From NCBI RefSeq assembly GCF_026410305.1, contig NZ_JAPMLQ010000004.1, forward strand, positions 186,001 through 250,000: 64,000 nucleotides of DNA, read 5' to 3'. The translations under genes were made by a program, and so were the position numbers. Under the pieces are notes generated by a model, which saw only the letters and a list, made by a program, of their open reading frames with translations, searched no databases and was not told where the DNA came from. Origin of the DNA: Sulfitobacter sp. F26204 (GTDB lineage Bacteria; Pseudomonadota; Alphaproteobacteria; Rhodobacterales; Rhodobacteraceae). Shown piece by piece: positions 44,900 to 53,925 of this stretch (positions are counted from its first letter, which is position 1; every line of letters starts with the position of its first letter).

Positions 44900-44929
44900 C
44901 GGCCCCTGAAGCGATTCAGGGGCCGTTTT
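44900..44929 (+). terminator. Intrinsic terminator after the symporter gene
   Basis: CGGCCCCTGAA-GCGA-TTCAGGGGCCG, a perfect 11-bp stem, then TTTT. The nadD start codon is 1 nt further on, so nadD transcription must begin inside or upstream of the hairpin. Confidence 0.92.
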
Positions 44930-44930
44930 C

Positions 44931-45542
44931 GTGCGTTTTCAATTTCCTCATGCTGCACCCGGTCAGGTGATTGGTCTGCTTGGCGGGTCATTCGATCCGG
45001 CACATGCGGGACATGCCCATATCACGCGTGAGGCGCTCAAACGGTTCGGTTTGGATCGTGTGTGGTGGCTGGTCTCACCTGGGAATCCGCTCAAGTTGCG
45101 CGGGCCGGCCTCGCTTGAGGATCGCATGGCGCGGGCACGTGAGGTAATGCAGCATCCACGGGTCGAGATTACAGATATCGAAACACAATTGGGTACCAGA
45201 TATACTGCCGAAACACTGGTAAAGGTTCAGGGGCTCTATCCGGGTGTGCGTTTTGTCTGGCTGATGGGGGCAGACAACATGGCCCAGTTTCATTTATGGC
45301 AGGACTGGCAGGGGATCATGGAAAGCGTGCCAGTTGGCGTGCTTGCAAGGCCTGGTCAGCGCATTTCGGCACGGATGAGCAGGGCGGCGCGACAATATGC
45401 ACCGTATCGAATTCCGGGGCGTTTCGGGCAATTGCTGGCGCGTGCGCAAGCTCCGGCATGGAGTTTTGTGAATGTACCGATGAACGATACTTCTTCGACT
45501 GCGATCCGGGCAAGCGGGGCCTGGTCAGCGCAATCTGGTTGA
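44931..45542 (+). CDS. nadD: Nicotinate-nucleotide adenylyltransferase
   Basis: 203 residues. Adenylates nicotinate mononucleotide, the step before nadE. N-terminal [20 protein letters not shown] is the GGSFDPxHxGH nucleotidyltransferase motif; [12 protein letters not shown] and the C-terminal [13 protein letters not shown] (the ISSTxIR motif variant) are in place. The GTG at 44931 gives the natural N-terminus ([12 protein letters not shown]) but sits directly after the preceding terminator with no ribosome-binding site of its own visible. A later in-frame start inside the motif region is unlikely. Tail overlaps the convergent gene by 18 bp. Confidence 0.9.
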   Translation: MRFQFPHAAPGQVIGLLGGSFDPAHAGHAHITREALKRFGLDRVWWLVSPGNPLKLRGPASLEDRMARAREVMQHPRVEITDIETQLGTRYTAETLVKVQGLYPGVRFVWLMGADNMAQFHLWQDWQGIMESVPVGVLARPGQRISARMSRAARQYAPYRIPGRFGQLLARAQAPAWSFVNVPMNDTSSTAIRASGAWSAQSG

Positions 45543-46349
45543 AACCAAGCCCGAACCAATGATTACAACAAGTCCCGCCCAAGTATAGGCGTCCGGCAGA
45601 TCGTTGAAAATGACCCAGCCAAGGATCACCGCGGCGAGAAGTTGAAAATAGACCAATGGTGCCAACTTGGTGGCAGGCGCGATGCGGTAGGCATAGAGCA
45701 ACATTAAATTGCCCATCATGGAGCCCAAGGCAGAAGCTGCAGTCAGCCCCGCGACTTCAGGAGTGAATTGAGGTATGTACAGCATGCCAAAGGGCAACAG
45801 AAAAACAGCACTCAGCAACAACTGCGTGAAGGTCAGCGCTATCGGCGTGCCAAGACCAGACAACCAGCGCGACATGGTCAGGAATGCACCATAACAGAGT
45901 CCCGCGACCACCGCCCAAATAACGCCCGGTTCGCCCCCGAAACCGGGACGGACCACCAGTATCACACCCAGAAACCCCAATACGATCAAGGCGCTGCGCA
46001 ACAGGGTGACAGGTTCGCGCAGGAAAAGAACCGCCAAAACATAGCTGAACATCGGGCCGACAAAAAAGGCGGCAAAGACCGTCGCGATTTCTGCTGTTTG
46101 CAGCGCCATCTGGATCGACGTAATGCCGCAGGACAGAATTGCTGCCCGCGCCCAAATTCGCCAGTCTTTCAGCAGCAAAAATGCGCTGGCGTGAATGAAG
46201 GGCAGCACCATCAACCCACCAAGCGCAAAGCGTGACCAGGCGACAAAGACGGGTGACACGCCATAGGATCCCGTCAACAGTTTGCCCGCACTGTCACCTG
46301 CGGGAATCATTGACATGGCAATAAACATGATGAGGGCAGCACGTTGCAT
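45525..46349 (-). CDS. DMT family (EamA) transporter
   Basis: 274 residues, ten membrane spans as two EamA repeats; each repeat ends with a characteristic run ([20 protein letters not shown] and [20 protein letters not shown]). The frame is open much further upstream, over the divergent carboxypeptidase gene, but the hydrophobic protein begins at [20 protein letters not shown] use the ATG at 46349, with 46364 as alternative. Substrate unknown; members export amino acids or nucleotide-sugar-like metabolites. Confidence 0.87.
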   Translation of the reverse strand: MQRAALIMFIAMSMIPAGDSAGKLLTGSYGVSPVFVAWSRFALGGLMVLPFIHASAFLLLKDWRIWARAAILSCGITSIQMALQTAEIATVFAAFFVGPMFSYVLAVLFLREPVTLLRSALIVLGFLGVILVVRPGFGGEPGVIWAVVAGLCYGAFLTMSRWLSGLGTPIALTFTQLLLSAVFLLPFGMLYIPQFTPEVAGLTAASALGSMMGNLMLLYAYRIAPATKLAPLVYFQLLAAVILGWVIFNDLPDAYTWAGLVVIIGSGLVSTRLR

Positions 46350-46434
46350 GGTGCCACTTAGCATGGTCAATCGGGGTTGAAAATGTGATATTGCAACGCT
46401 TGTAGAGAAGCCCCCGGTGCGGTTTAACCCTAGC

Positions 46435-47937
46435 ATGACACAGAAGTTTTCCAGACGCGGTTTCCTAAGTATCAGCGCTGCATTCACCATGTTTGCGCAG
46501 GGCGGTCTTGCGGCACCTCCTAGCGCATCGTTGAGGCCGGTCTTGCGCAGTGATGACCTGTTCAAACAGGCCATTCCCGAGGCTGCGGAGATTATCCGGG
46601 ACAAGAACCTGTCCGGGCAGGTCGCTTTTGCACTGGCTGATGTATCGTCAGGCGCATGGCTGGAAAGCCAAGACGAACTTGCCGGCATGCCACCCGCAAG
46701 CGTGACCAAGGCCGTCACCGCGCTTTATGCATTGGAGACATTGGGGCCAGAGCACCGGTTCGAGACCCGGCTCGCGGCCACTGGGGGGATCAAAGAGGGC
46801 GAAATTCAAGGCGATTTGATCCTGATCGGGGGCAATGATCCAACGCTGGATACCGATGCGCTGGCACAGATGGCCGCTGATTTGAAAGCCGCGGGTGTCA
46901 TCGGCGTTAAGGGCGGCTTGAAAGTCTTTCAGGGATCGCTGCCGGTGATGACGCATATTGATCCCGCACAACCGGATCATGTGGGGTATAATCCAGCAGT
47001 GTCGGGCATTGCGTTGAATTACAATCGGGTTCATTTCGAATGGCGGCGTGCCAGTGGCAAATATGCGATCACAATGGATGGACGGTCAAAGAAGCATCGG
47101 CCCGACGTTCGCTTTGCGGCAATGCGCATCGAAGATCGTAGTGCGCCGGTCTATACCTACAGCGACCTTGCGGGACGGGATCAATGGACGGTGGCAAAAG
47201 GGGCATTGGGCGGGGGCGGTGCCCGCTGGCTGCCAGTGCGCAAACCCGCATCTTATGCGGGCGAGGTGTTTTCCACGTTGGCAGGGGCGCATGGCATACG
47301 CCTTGGCTCGCCCGAAGTGATTGATACTTTGCCGCCTCACGAAGTTCTGGTCCGCCACGCAAGCCAGAATCTGCGCCTGCTTCTGCGTGATATGTTGAAA
47401 TGGTCGACCAACCTGACGGCCGAGATGGTTGGTCTCGCGTCAAGCAAGAAACGGCTGGGGGCTGTCACCGACCTGCGGATGTCGGCAAATGCGATGAACC
47501 TTTGGGCCAAATCGGCCTTGGGCATGCAGGCACCGGCATTGGTCGATCATTCTGGATTGGGCGACGATTCACGGCTGACTGCCGCAGACATGGCGCGCGC
47601 CTTGCTAAAGGCAAACGACGCCGGATTTCGATCAATCCTCAAATCCTTCGGGTTCCGCGACGCCAGGGGAAAGCCGGTCAAGGATCAGAAGATCATGGTG
47701 GACGCCAAAACCGGTACGTTGAATTTTGTGTCGTCCTTGGCAGGCTATATCACGGCGCAAGACGGACGGGAAATGGTGTTTGCGATCTTTGCGGCAGATA
47801 TGGACGAACGGTCCAAGATCAGTCGGGAAGAACGCGAATCCCCCACAGGCGGCAAAGCCTGGAACAAACGCGCCAAGCGGGTCCAGCAAGGGCTGATTGA
47901 ACGCTGGGATGCACTATACGGTCGGGCCAAAACCTAA
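46435..47937 (+). CDS. dacB: D-alanyl-D-alanine carboxypeptidase/endopeptidase (PBP4, DacB type)
   Basis: 500 residues, S13 peptidase. Three active-site motifs: SVTK in PPASVTKAVTALYALETLG, STN in MLKWSTNLTAEMVG, and KTG in VDAKTGTLNFVSSLAG. Likely Tat export signal (KFSRRGFLSISAAFTMFAQG), so periplasmic. Cleaves terminal D-Ala and crosslinks in peptidoglycan. ATG 46435 has no clear ribosome-binding site; the GTG at 46417 (GAGAAG upstream) would add six residues. Divergent from the DMT transporter; 3' end overlaps the TerB-like gene by 4 nt. Confidence 0.92.
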   Translation: MTQKFSRRGFLSISAAFTMFAQGGLAAPPSASLRPVLRSDDLFKQAIPEAAEIIRDKNLSGQVAFALADVSSGAWLESQDELAGMPPASVTKAVTALYALETLGPEHRFETRLAATGGIKEGEIQGDLILIGGNDPTLDTDALAQMAADLKAAGVIGVKGGLKVFQGSLPVMTHIDPAQPDHVGYNPAVSGIALNYNRVHFEWRRASGKYAITMDGRSKKHRPDVRFAAMRIEDRSAPVYTYSDLAGRDQWTVAKGALGGGGARWLPVRKPASYAGEVFSTLAGAHGIRLGSPEVIDTLPPHEVLVRHASQNLRLLLRDMLKWSTNLTAEMVGLASSKKRLGAVTDLRMSANAMNLWAKSALGMQAPALVDHSGLGDDSRLTAADMARALLKANDAGFRSILKSFGFRDARGKPVKDQKIMVDAKTGTLNFVSSLAGYITAQDGREMVFAIFAADMDERSKISREERESPTGGKAWNKRAKRVQQGLIERWDALYGRAKT

Positions 47938-48356
47938 CTTAGATGTCGCGCCCGCGCACCGCGTTCAATCGCTGCGGCGTGCAAGCGATCTATGTTCAAT
48001 TCATAACGCACTTCTTCGAGCAGCCGCAATTCAGCTTCGTCGAGTGTGCCGTCCGCAGCCGCAACGTCGCAGGCGAGCGCATAAGCGGTTTCGAACAGGC
48101 GCTCTGGCAAAGCCTCGCGGATCAGGCCGAACAGTGCATCAAGCCCGTCTTCTTGTTCAAACAGGTCAAACACGGTTTTGCTGATCACCGCCAGGCGGTC
48201 GTTGTCATAATTGGCAAAGATCGGAAGCATGTTCACCGCCGACTGGATTTTGATCAGTTCTGCGGTGCGGATATTCTCGTCCGAGGCTGAAACCGCAACC
48301 ATCAATGCGACAAGGCTGTCTTGTGCGCTGAGCGCAAGGGAGGGGCCGTTGGTCAT
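47934..48356 (-). CDS. TerB-like (tellurite resistance family) protein
   Basis: 140 residues, all helical. SAQDSLVALMVAVSASDENI, later LACDVAAADGTLDEAELRLL, shows the two acidic D-rich repeats of the TerB/DjlA-type fold that bind metal. AAGGA precedes the ATG at 48356. Stand-alone TerB proteins are common in this group and usually have no link to tellurite. Divergent from lysS. Confidence 0.85.
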   Translation of the reverse strand: MTNGPSLALSAQDSLVALMVAVSASDENIRTAELIKIQSAVNMLPIFANYDNDRLAVISKTVFDLFEQEDGLDALFGLIREALPERLFETAYALACDVAAADGTLDEAELRLLEEVRYELNIDRLHAAAIERGARARHLS

Positions 48357-48479
48357 GAGGATGTCCTTTGGAGGAAAGTTGTTGCGGTGCAGAATATTGA
48401 CGCACCCTAGGGGACGCAATAGGTACACGCCAGCCTGCGCGCATAGGGCGCGGAATCGGTTAGAAAATGGATGATACAA

Positions 48480-50060
48480 ATGTCTGAGATGCGGGAAGCG
48501 GCGATGAGCAGCAAAGCGTGGCCTTTTGAAGAAGCGCGCGCAGTGTTGAAACGTTATGCCAAAGCTCCGCCGGAGAAGGGATTTGTCTTGTTTGAAACCG
48601 GCTATGGACCATCGGGTCTGCCGCATATCGGCACTTTTGGCGAGGTGTTGCGCACCACCATGATCAAGCGTGCATTCGAAGAGATTTCAGACATCCCGAC
48701 CAAGCTGGTTTGCTTTTCGGACGATCTGGACGGGATGCGCAAGGTGCCGGGAAATGTGCCACAACAGGAAATGTTGGCAGAGCATATGCACAAACCCTTG
48801 ACCAGCGTCCCGGATCCTTTTGGCGAATTCGAAAGTTTCGGCCATCACAACAACGCAATGCTGCGTCGGTTCCTCGATACCTTCGGATTTGAATACGAGT
48901 TCTATTCCGCGCGGGAATTCTACCGGACCGGGCAGTTTGACGAGGTGCTGAAGCGCGCCTGCGAGCGGTATGACGAGGTCATGTCCGTCATGCTGAAGTC
49001 CCTGCGCGAGGAGCGGCAGCAGACCTATTCGATTTTTCTGCCAATCCACCCCGAAACGGGGCGGGTGCTTTATGTTCCGATGAAAAACGTCGATGCCGTT
49101 AATCATACCGTCACCTTTGACGATGAAGACGGCAAGGAATGGACGCTACCGGTGACGGGCGGAAACGTGAAGTTGCAGTGGAAGCCGGACTTTGGTGCGC
49201 GCTGGGCGGCATTGGGCGTTGATTTCGAGATGTACGGAAAGGAACATGCGACTAACACGGCGATCTATGACCGGATTTGCGAGATTCTGGGCGGCAAGAA
49301 GCCGAACCATTTCAGCTATGAGCTGTTCCTGGATGAAAACGGGCAGAAGATTTCGAAGTCTTCTGGCAATGGGATTTCGATTGATGAATGGTTGACCTAT
49401 GCCAGCACCGAAAGCCTGTCATATTTCATGTATCAAAAGCCCAAGACGGCCAAACGGATGCATTTTGATGTGATCCCCAAAGCGGTTGATGAATATCATC
49501 AGCAGTTGCGCGCCTATGAGGGGCAGGACGCGAAAGGGCGTATGAACAATCCGGTTTGGCATATTCACGGCGGCGATGTGCCCAAGTCGGATATGGTTGT
49601 GCCATTTTCGATGTTGCTTAACCTGGCATCGGTGTCCTCGGCTGAGGATAAATCGCAGCTTTGGGGCTTTATCCAGCGCTATGCGCCCGAGGCATCTGCG
49701 GAGAACAATCCCGGTATGGATGCGGCGGCGGGTCATGCGGTGCGGTATTTCAACGATTTTGTGAAACCGCAAAAGGTGTTCCGCGCGCCAACCGATCTGG
49801 AGCGCGAAGCGCTGACAGAACTGCGTGACAATCTCAAAGCGTGGGATGGTGGGTTGGATGCAGAGGCCTTGCAAACGATGGTTTTCGCCGTGGGCAAGGA
49901 ACGCTTCGATCCACTGCGCGACTGGTTCACCGCGCTTTACGAAGTGTTGCTGGGGGCGAGCCAGGGACCGAGGTTCGGCGGTTTCATCGCACTTTACGGG
50001 GTGGACGAGACTGTGGTCCTGATTGACGATGCCCTGGCAGGAAAGCTGTCGGCTGCTTGA
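48480..50060 (+). CDS. lysS: Lysine--tRNA ligase, class I
   Basis: 526 residues. Rossmann-type class I synthetase, not the class II LysRS of E. coli; class I is normal in alphaproteobacteria. [20 protein letters not shown] holds the HIGH motif (HIGT); [13 protein letters not shown] is KMSKS (KISKS). Start taken at 48480 ([20 protein letters not shown]) to match the usual N-terminus; in-frame ATGs at 48471 and 48504 are alternatives and none has a strong ribosome-binding site. Confidence 0.95.
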   Translation: MSEMREAAMSSKAWPFEEARAVLKRYAKAPPEKGFVLFETGYGPSGLPHIGTFGEVLRTTMIKRAFEEISDIPTKLVCFSDDLDGMRKVPGNVPQQEMLAEHMHKPLTSVPDPFGEFESFGHHNNAMLRRFLDTFGFEYEFYSAREFYRTGQFDEVLKRACERYDEVMSVMLKSLREERQQTYSIFLPIHPETGRVLYVPMKNVDAVNHTVTFDDEDGKEWTLPVTGGNVKLQWKPDFGARWAALGVDFEMYGKEHATNTAIYDRICEILGGKKPNHFSYELFLDENGQKISKSSGNGISIDEWLTYASTESLSYFMYQKPKTAKRMHFDVIPKAVDEYHQQLRAYEGQDAKGRMNNPVWHIHGGDVPKSDMVVPFSMLLNLASVSSAEDKSQLWGFIQRYAPEASAENNPGMDAAAGHAVRYFNDFVKPQKVFRAPTDLEREALTELRDNLKAWDGGLDAEALQTMVFAVGKERFDPLRDWFTALYEVLLGASQGPRFGGFIALYGVDETVVLIDDALAGKLSAA

Positions 50061-50121
50061 AACTCTTGTCCTGCCCGATACGTGACTTCCCTTAAGTCAA
50101 GTTCATGCAGGGAGAGAGCAG

Positions 50122-50535
50122 ATGTGGAAATCAGTGGTTCATGTACTCAGCGCAGCAGCGATGTCTATTGCGCTGACCTTTGGTGTTGCGGCGCAACAAC
50201 TTGAGATTGAGGATACGATCGGCAATCAGATTGAGGCTTTCAAGGCCGATGATTTCGAACAGGCGTTTTCCTATGCAACGCCGAACCTGCAACAGTTGTT
50301 TCAAACGCCACAGAATTTTCAACGCATGGTCACGTCAGGCTACCCGATGGTGTGGCGACCTGCCGAAGTGCGCTATCTTGAATTCAAGGAATACGAAGGG
50401 TCAGTTTTCCAGAAAGTGCAGATTACCGACCAAAAAGGTTTTATCCATCTGCTGCTCTACCAAATGCAAAAGACCGAGGCGGGATGGCGCATCGCCAGTG
50501 TGCAATTGTTAAAGGCACCCGGCGCGAACGCCTAG
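50122..50535 (+). CDS. DUF4864 domain exported protein
   Basis: 137 residues with a signal peptide (VVHVLSAAAMSIALTFGVAA). The mature part EDTIGNQIEAFKADDFEQAF, later YATPNLQQLFQTPQNFQRMV, and WRIASVQLL match DUF4864, an NTF2/SnoaL-like fold of unknown role common in Rhodobacteraceae. GGGAGAG precedes the ATG. Confidence 0.87.
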   Translation: MWKSVVHVLSAAAMSIALTFGVAAQQLEIEDTIGNQIEAFKADDFEQAFSYATPNLQQLFQTPQNFQRMVTSGYPMVWRPAEVRYLEFKEYEGSVFQKVQITDQKGFIHLLLYQMQKTEAGWRIASVQLLKAPGANA

Positions 50536-50738
50536 ACACCCTTTCCAACCGATCTATCCAAAGGTGCGGCCGCTCCGCCGGATTTTTGATGTTTGACAGG
50601 CACCTGTTGCATCCGATGGCGCACGGTGGCCTTAGCATCGCTTAACACCCGGTTGTTATTTCCCTGTCCCTGAACCGGCACGCGCCGGGATCATGCAATA
50701 TCGGAGTGCGTTGGCATTTCCGTGGAAAGGGATTTTTC

Positions 50739-53027
50739 ATGAACAAGGCAATAACCGACGGCTTGGTGCTGATGCCAACACCTTTTGGTGATGGCTTGGA
50801 TGTTTGGTCAAGTGGCGATGGCACGCCGGGATCAGATACCTATGAGAACGCCGCAAATGCGCTGTTTATCGCGGCGGATCAGGACTTTGCAGGATCATTG
50901 GAACTGCTGAAAACTCAGAATACACAAAAGTTGCGCTTCATGGGGCAAACGCCCTTGTTGCCGGGCTGTTATTTGCGAGTGTCGGCGCGGGTAAAGGCGA
51001 TCAGCGGTAATCTACCTTCTGTACGGATTGGGGGTTATCCCGCCGCAGGCAATGGTAGCCGGGTAAACGGCCTACCTGAGTTTTCAACTTTTACCACATT
51101 GCAAAGTTATGGCGAGGTTGTCGAGATCAGCGCTATCATCGGGACAGGCGCACGCGGCGGTGTTGACATGGTCTGGGGAACGACACCGGTTTACGGGCAT
51201 TTCGGCATAGATCTGGTCGGCCCGAACGGGGGTATCATTCGCGTCGATGACATACAGATCGAAGATGTCACTTCGGTCTTTCTGCGTGACATGATTTCAA
51301 TGGTCGATGTCACGGATTACGGTGCGCTGGGCAATGGAAACACCGATAATACTGCGGCCTTCGAAGCGGCAAATTCTGCAGCGAATGGGCGGACGGTCTT
51401 TGTCCCAGCGGGAAATTTTCGTCTGGCCAGTGATGTGACGATAGATACCCCAGTAAAATTTGAAGGCCGGGTCAGCATGCCGGACAATGCGGTTTTGCTT
51501 TTGCGCCGTAATTTTGATCTCCCCACCTATATTGAAGCGTTTGAGGATGAAGAAGTCGCGTTCAAAAAGGCCTTTCAGGCCCTGCTGAACAATGTGGACC
51601 ACGAAACGCTTGATATGGGCGGTCGCAAGATCAATGTAACAGAACCGCTTGATATGGCCGCTACGGTTCCGGGAACCACCTCTTATGCTACGCGGCGCGT
51701 CATAAGAAACGGGCAACTGGAAGCGGCGGCGACTGCGGCCTGGGCCCCCGAAGTCGTCAGTTCCGCAGCGACTTATTCCGCCAGCGACTCGCGGACGTTG
51801 ACGGCTGTATCTAATGTGGCCAGTATCCCGGTGGGTGCACTGGTCGAGGGCGCCGGCGTCGGTCGCGAGGTCTATGTTCGCAGCAAGGATTTGTCCCGTC
51901 AGGAAATCACCCTGAACAAACCCTTGTATGATGCAGAAGGGCGCCAGAACTATACTTTCCGGAAGTTCAAATATCTCATCGATTTCTCCGGCTTCAATTC
52001 CCTGAGCAAATTCGTTCTGGCAGATATAGAGTTTCAGTGTAACAACCGAAGTTCCGGCATCATGTTGGCGCGGGGCGGGATCACCTTTCATGTGCGCGAT
52101 TGCTTTATCAGTCGTCCAGCAGACCGTGGAATCACTTCGATCGGGACGGGGTGTCAGGGCATGATGCTGGACCGTTGCCAGTTTCTGTCGTCGGAGGATG
52201 CGTTGAATGTGCCCGCCCGCAAGACGATCGGGTTCAACGTCAACCAGAACGATGCAAAGATCCGCAACAATCGCGCAACGCGATTCCGCCATTTCGGTCT
52301 TTTGGGAGGATCGAACAACATCTTTACCGGCAACCACTTTTTCCAAGGGGACGGGGTGACCAACGGTGTACGCTCAAGCGGGATCATTCTGGCCAGCACA
52401 AGCGTCGGGACGATCATTTCGAACAACTATATCGACAATTGTTTTATCGAATGGACAAATGAACATGACCCGAGCCCAGCGTTTACCGGCGGTTTTTCCT
52501 TCAGCGCGCTAAGTGTGACGGACAATGTATTCCTGTCAGGGGACGTTGCTCCCTGGTTCAGCTATATCGTGGTAAAACCGCATGGAGCAGGACATTTCCT
52601 GAATGGTGTCACGATTTCGGGCAACCGTTTCCGCAGTTTGAACGGCTTTATCGATCGCGCTGATCGCGTGGATACAACATTCGCTGACCTCAACATGTCG
52701 CGGTGCAAGAATTTCACGATGACCGCCAATTCCTATCTTGGCGTGACGGCGCAGCCCTCCAATCCGGCCCATGTCGATTTTACCCAATCCTCGCCTGATG
52801 ACACCTGGAGCGTAGATGTCGCACAGCATCTTGCCTTTGGTGGTGAGGCATTGTCAGTGGATGCGATCACCTCGATCGGTGCATTGCGAAACTCCAACAA
52901 TGTTCGCCAATATTTGACCCCTTATGCCGATACGGTTCAGGGCGCGAACCGCGATCAGATCCGGCTGGTTTGGCCCTCTGCTGTTCGGGGAAAGATACAG
53001 GCAACGGTGCGCATGGACTTCCGTTAG
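50739..53027 (+). CDS. Right-handed parallel beta-helix protein (glycosyl hydrolase 28-related/pectate lyase-like)
   Basis: 762 residues. An N-terminal domain of about 200 residues of jelly-roll type, then VTDYGALGNGNTDNTAAFEA, the standard entry motif of the pectate lyase superfamily beta helix, followed by many short beta-strand turns with N-rich ladders (IRNNRATRFRHFGLLGGSNN and VTISGNRFRSL). No signal peptide at the ATG at 50739 (MNKAITDGLVLMPTPFGDGL), which follows GGAAAGGG. Similar proteins are found in Rhodobacterales next to polysaccharide genes and in phage tail spikes. Substrate is probably a polysaccharide; catalytic residues cannot be picked. Confidence 0.78.
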   Translation: MNKAITDGLVLMPTPFGDGLDVWSSGDGTPGSDTYENAANALFIAADQDFAGSLELLKTQNTQKLRFMGQTPLLPGCYLRVSARVKAISGNLPSVRIGGYPAAGNGSRVNGLPEFSTFTTLQSYGEVVEISAIIGTGARGGVDMVWGTTPVYGHFGIDLVGPNGGIIRVDDIQIEDVTSVFLRDMISMVDVTDYGALGNGNTDNTAAFEAANSAANGRTVFVPAGNFRLASDVTIDTPVKFEGRVSMPDNAVLLLRRNFDLPTYIEAFEDEEVAFKKAFQALLNNVDHETLDMGGRKINVTEPLDMAATVPGTTSYATRRVIRNGQLEAAATAAWAPEVVSSAATYSASDSRTLTAVSNVASIPVGALVEGAGVGREVYVRSKDLSRQEITLNKPLYDAEGRQNYTFRKFKYLIDFSGFNSLSKFVLADIEFQCNNRSSGIMLARGGITFHVRDCFISRPADRGITSIGTGCQGMMLDRCQFLSSEDALNVPARKTIGFNVNQNDAKIRNNRATRFRHFGLLGGSNNIFTGNHFFQGDGVTNGVRSSGIILASTSVGTIISNNYIDNCFIEWTNEHDPSPAFTGGFSFSALSVTDNVFLSGDVAPWFSYIVVKPHGAGHFLNGVTISGNRFRSLNGFIDRADRVDTTFADLNMSRCKNFTMTANSYLGVTAQPSNPAHVDFTQSSPDDTWSVDVAQHLAFGGEALSVDAITSIGALRNSNNVRQYLTPYADTVQGANRDQIRLVWPSAVRGKIQATVRMDFR

Positions 53028-53063
53028 AATTCTCCCCCCATTCTGAAAGAGCGCGGGGCACGA

Positions 53064-53735
53064 TCAGAAATCATTCCATATTCCCATTTTCAGAGCCGTC
53101 TTTTCCTGCTCGGAAAATGGGATTTGCGCCCCCAACTTTATGCGGAATTTACTATCCTTTGGTTGAATGAGAAGCGAGGGTTCAAAGGCACCGTAGGTTT
53201 CGCTCTTTTGGGCAGAGACCGAAATTTCCAGCAGGCCGGTCGTGGCATCGCTGAACGCCATGCCGACAGCGGCATCGAATTTGGTAATATGTTCGCCGAG
53301 CGTCGGTTCATGGATATAGGCAGCGTCCAGATTGATCCATCCTGCCCGTGAGTTGACCTTAAAACCGCGGCCCCAGGCGATGCCGGCCTTGACCGTGGGG
53401 CGGTGCATTTCATTGCCCCACACACCACCTATGCCAAGCTCATAGGCCCATTTATCGGGTTGGTCAGCAGGACCAATTGCGCGACGCAGAAACAAGTTGC
53501 CGAAACCGTTCCGTACATTCAGCGCATTGGTGAAGGCACTGACATCAAGACCGATGGTGGTTTTGTCACTCAGTCCATATTCGATATAGAATGCATTGGT
53601 AGTTTCGGAAAACTGTGTCGCACCAAAGGACAGCGAAACGAAACCATCACCCTTTTCACGTAGCCAGGCACCGGCATCTGCTACGGAGGCGAGACCCTGC
53701 CAAAGAATTAAACTTGCAACGAACAGCTTTCTCAT
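53064..53735 (-). CDS. Exported outer-membrane-like beta-barrel protein
   Basis: 223 residues with signal peptide MRKLFVASLILWQGLASVADA. The rest alternates hydrophobic and polar residues with many aromatics (GFVSLSFGATQFSETTNAFY, KTTIGLDVSAFTN, WAYELGIGGVWGNE), a beta-barrel pattern, ending in ...MGIWNDF with a terminal Phe typical of outer-membrane proteins. I do not recognise a named family. A CtrA-like box lies 34 bp upstream, suggesting cell-cycle control. Confidence 0.72.
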   Translation of the reverse strand: MRKLFVASLILWQGLASVADAGAWLREKGDGFVSLSFGATQFSETTNAFYIEYGLSDKTTIGLDVSAFTNALNVRNGFGNLFLRRAIGPADQPDKWAYELGIGGVWGNEMHRPTVKAGIAWGRGFKVNSRAGWINLDAAYIHEPTLGEHITKFDAAVGMAFSDATTGLLEISVSAQKSETYGAFEPSLLIQPKDSKFRIKLGAQIPFSEQEKTALKMGIWNDF

Positions 53736-53768
53736 CCGACCTCCTGCGAAGAGGATTACGGGACGAGG

Positions 53769-53783
53769 TTAACAAAAGGTTAA
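53769..53783 (-). promoter_or_regulatory. Putative CtrA box
   Basis: TTAA-CCTTTTG-TTAA on the minus strand, 34 bp before the beta-barrel gene's start. It matches the alphaproteobacterial CtrA consensus TTAA-N7-TTAA(C) exactly. Confidence 0.55.
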
Positions 53784-53925
53784 TGTATGATGGGAAGGAA
53801 ATCTCCTGTGATCGGACAGGCGCAGCAGAGCCAAGGCAAACTTGTCGCGAGATCGGTCCTGGGCGGGGAGATCAAAAACAAAGCATCGGGCGAAACAGGT
53901 CGCTTCATTCTAGGCCGCTGCGAAC

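Noticed and set aside
45525..46718. A long DMT transporter frame reaching over the divergent carboxypeptidase gene.
   Set aside because: The upstream part is polar and mirrors the coding bias of dacB; the membrane protein begins near 46349.
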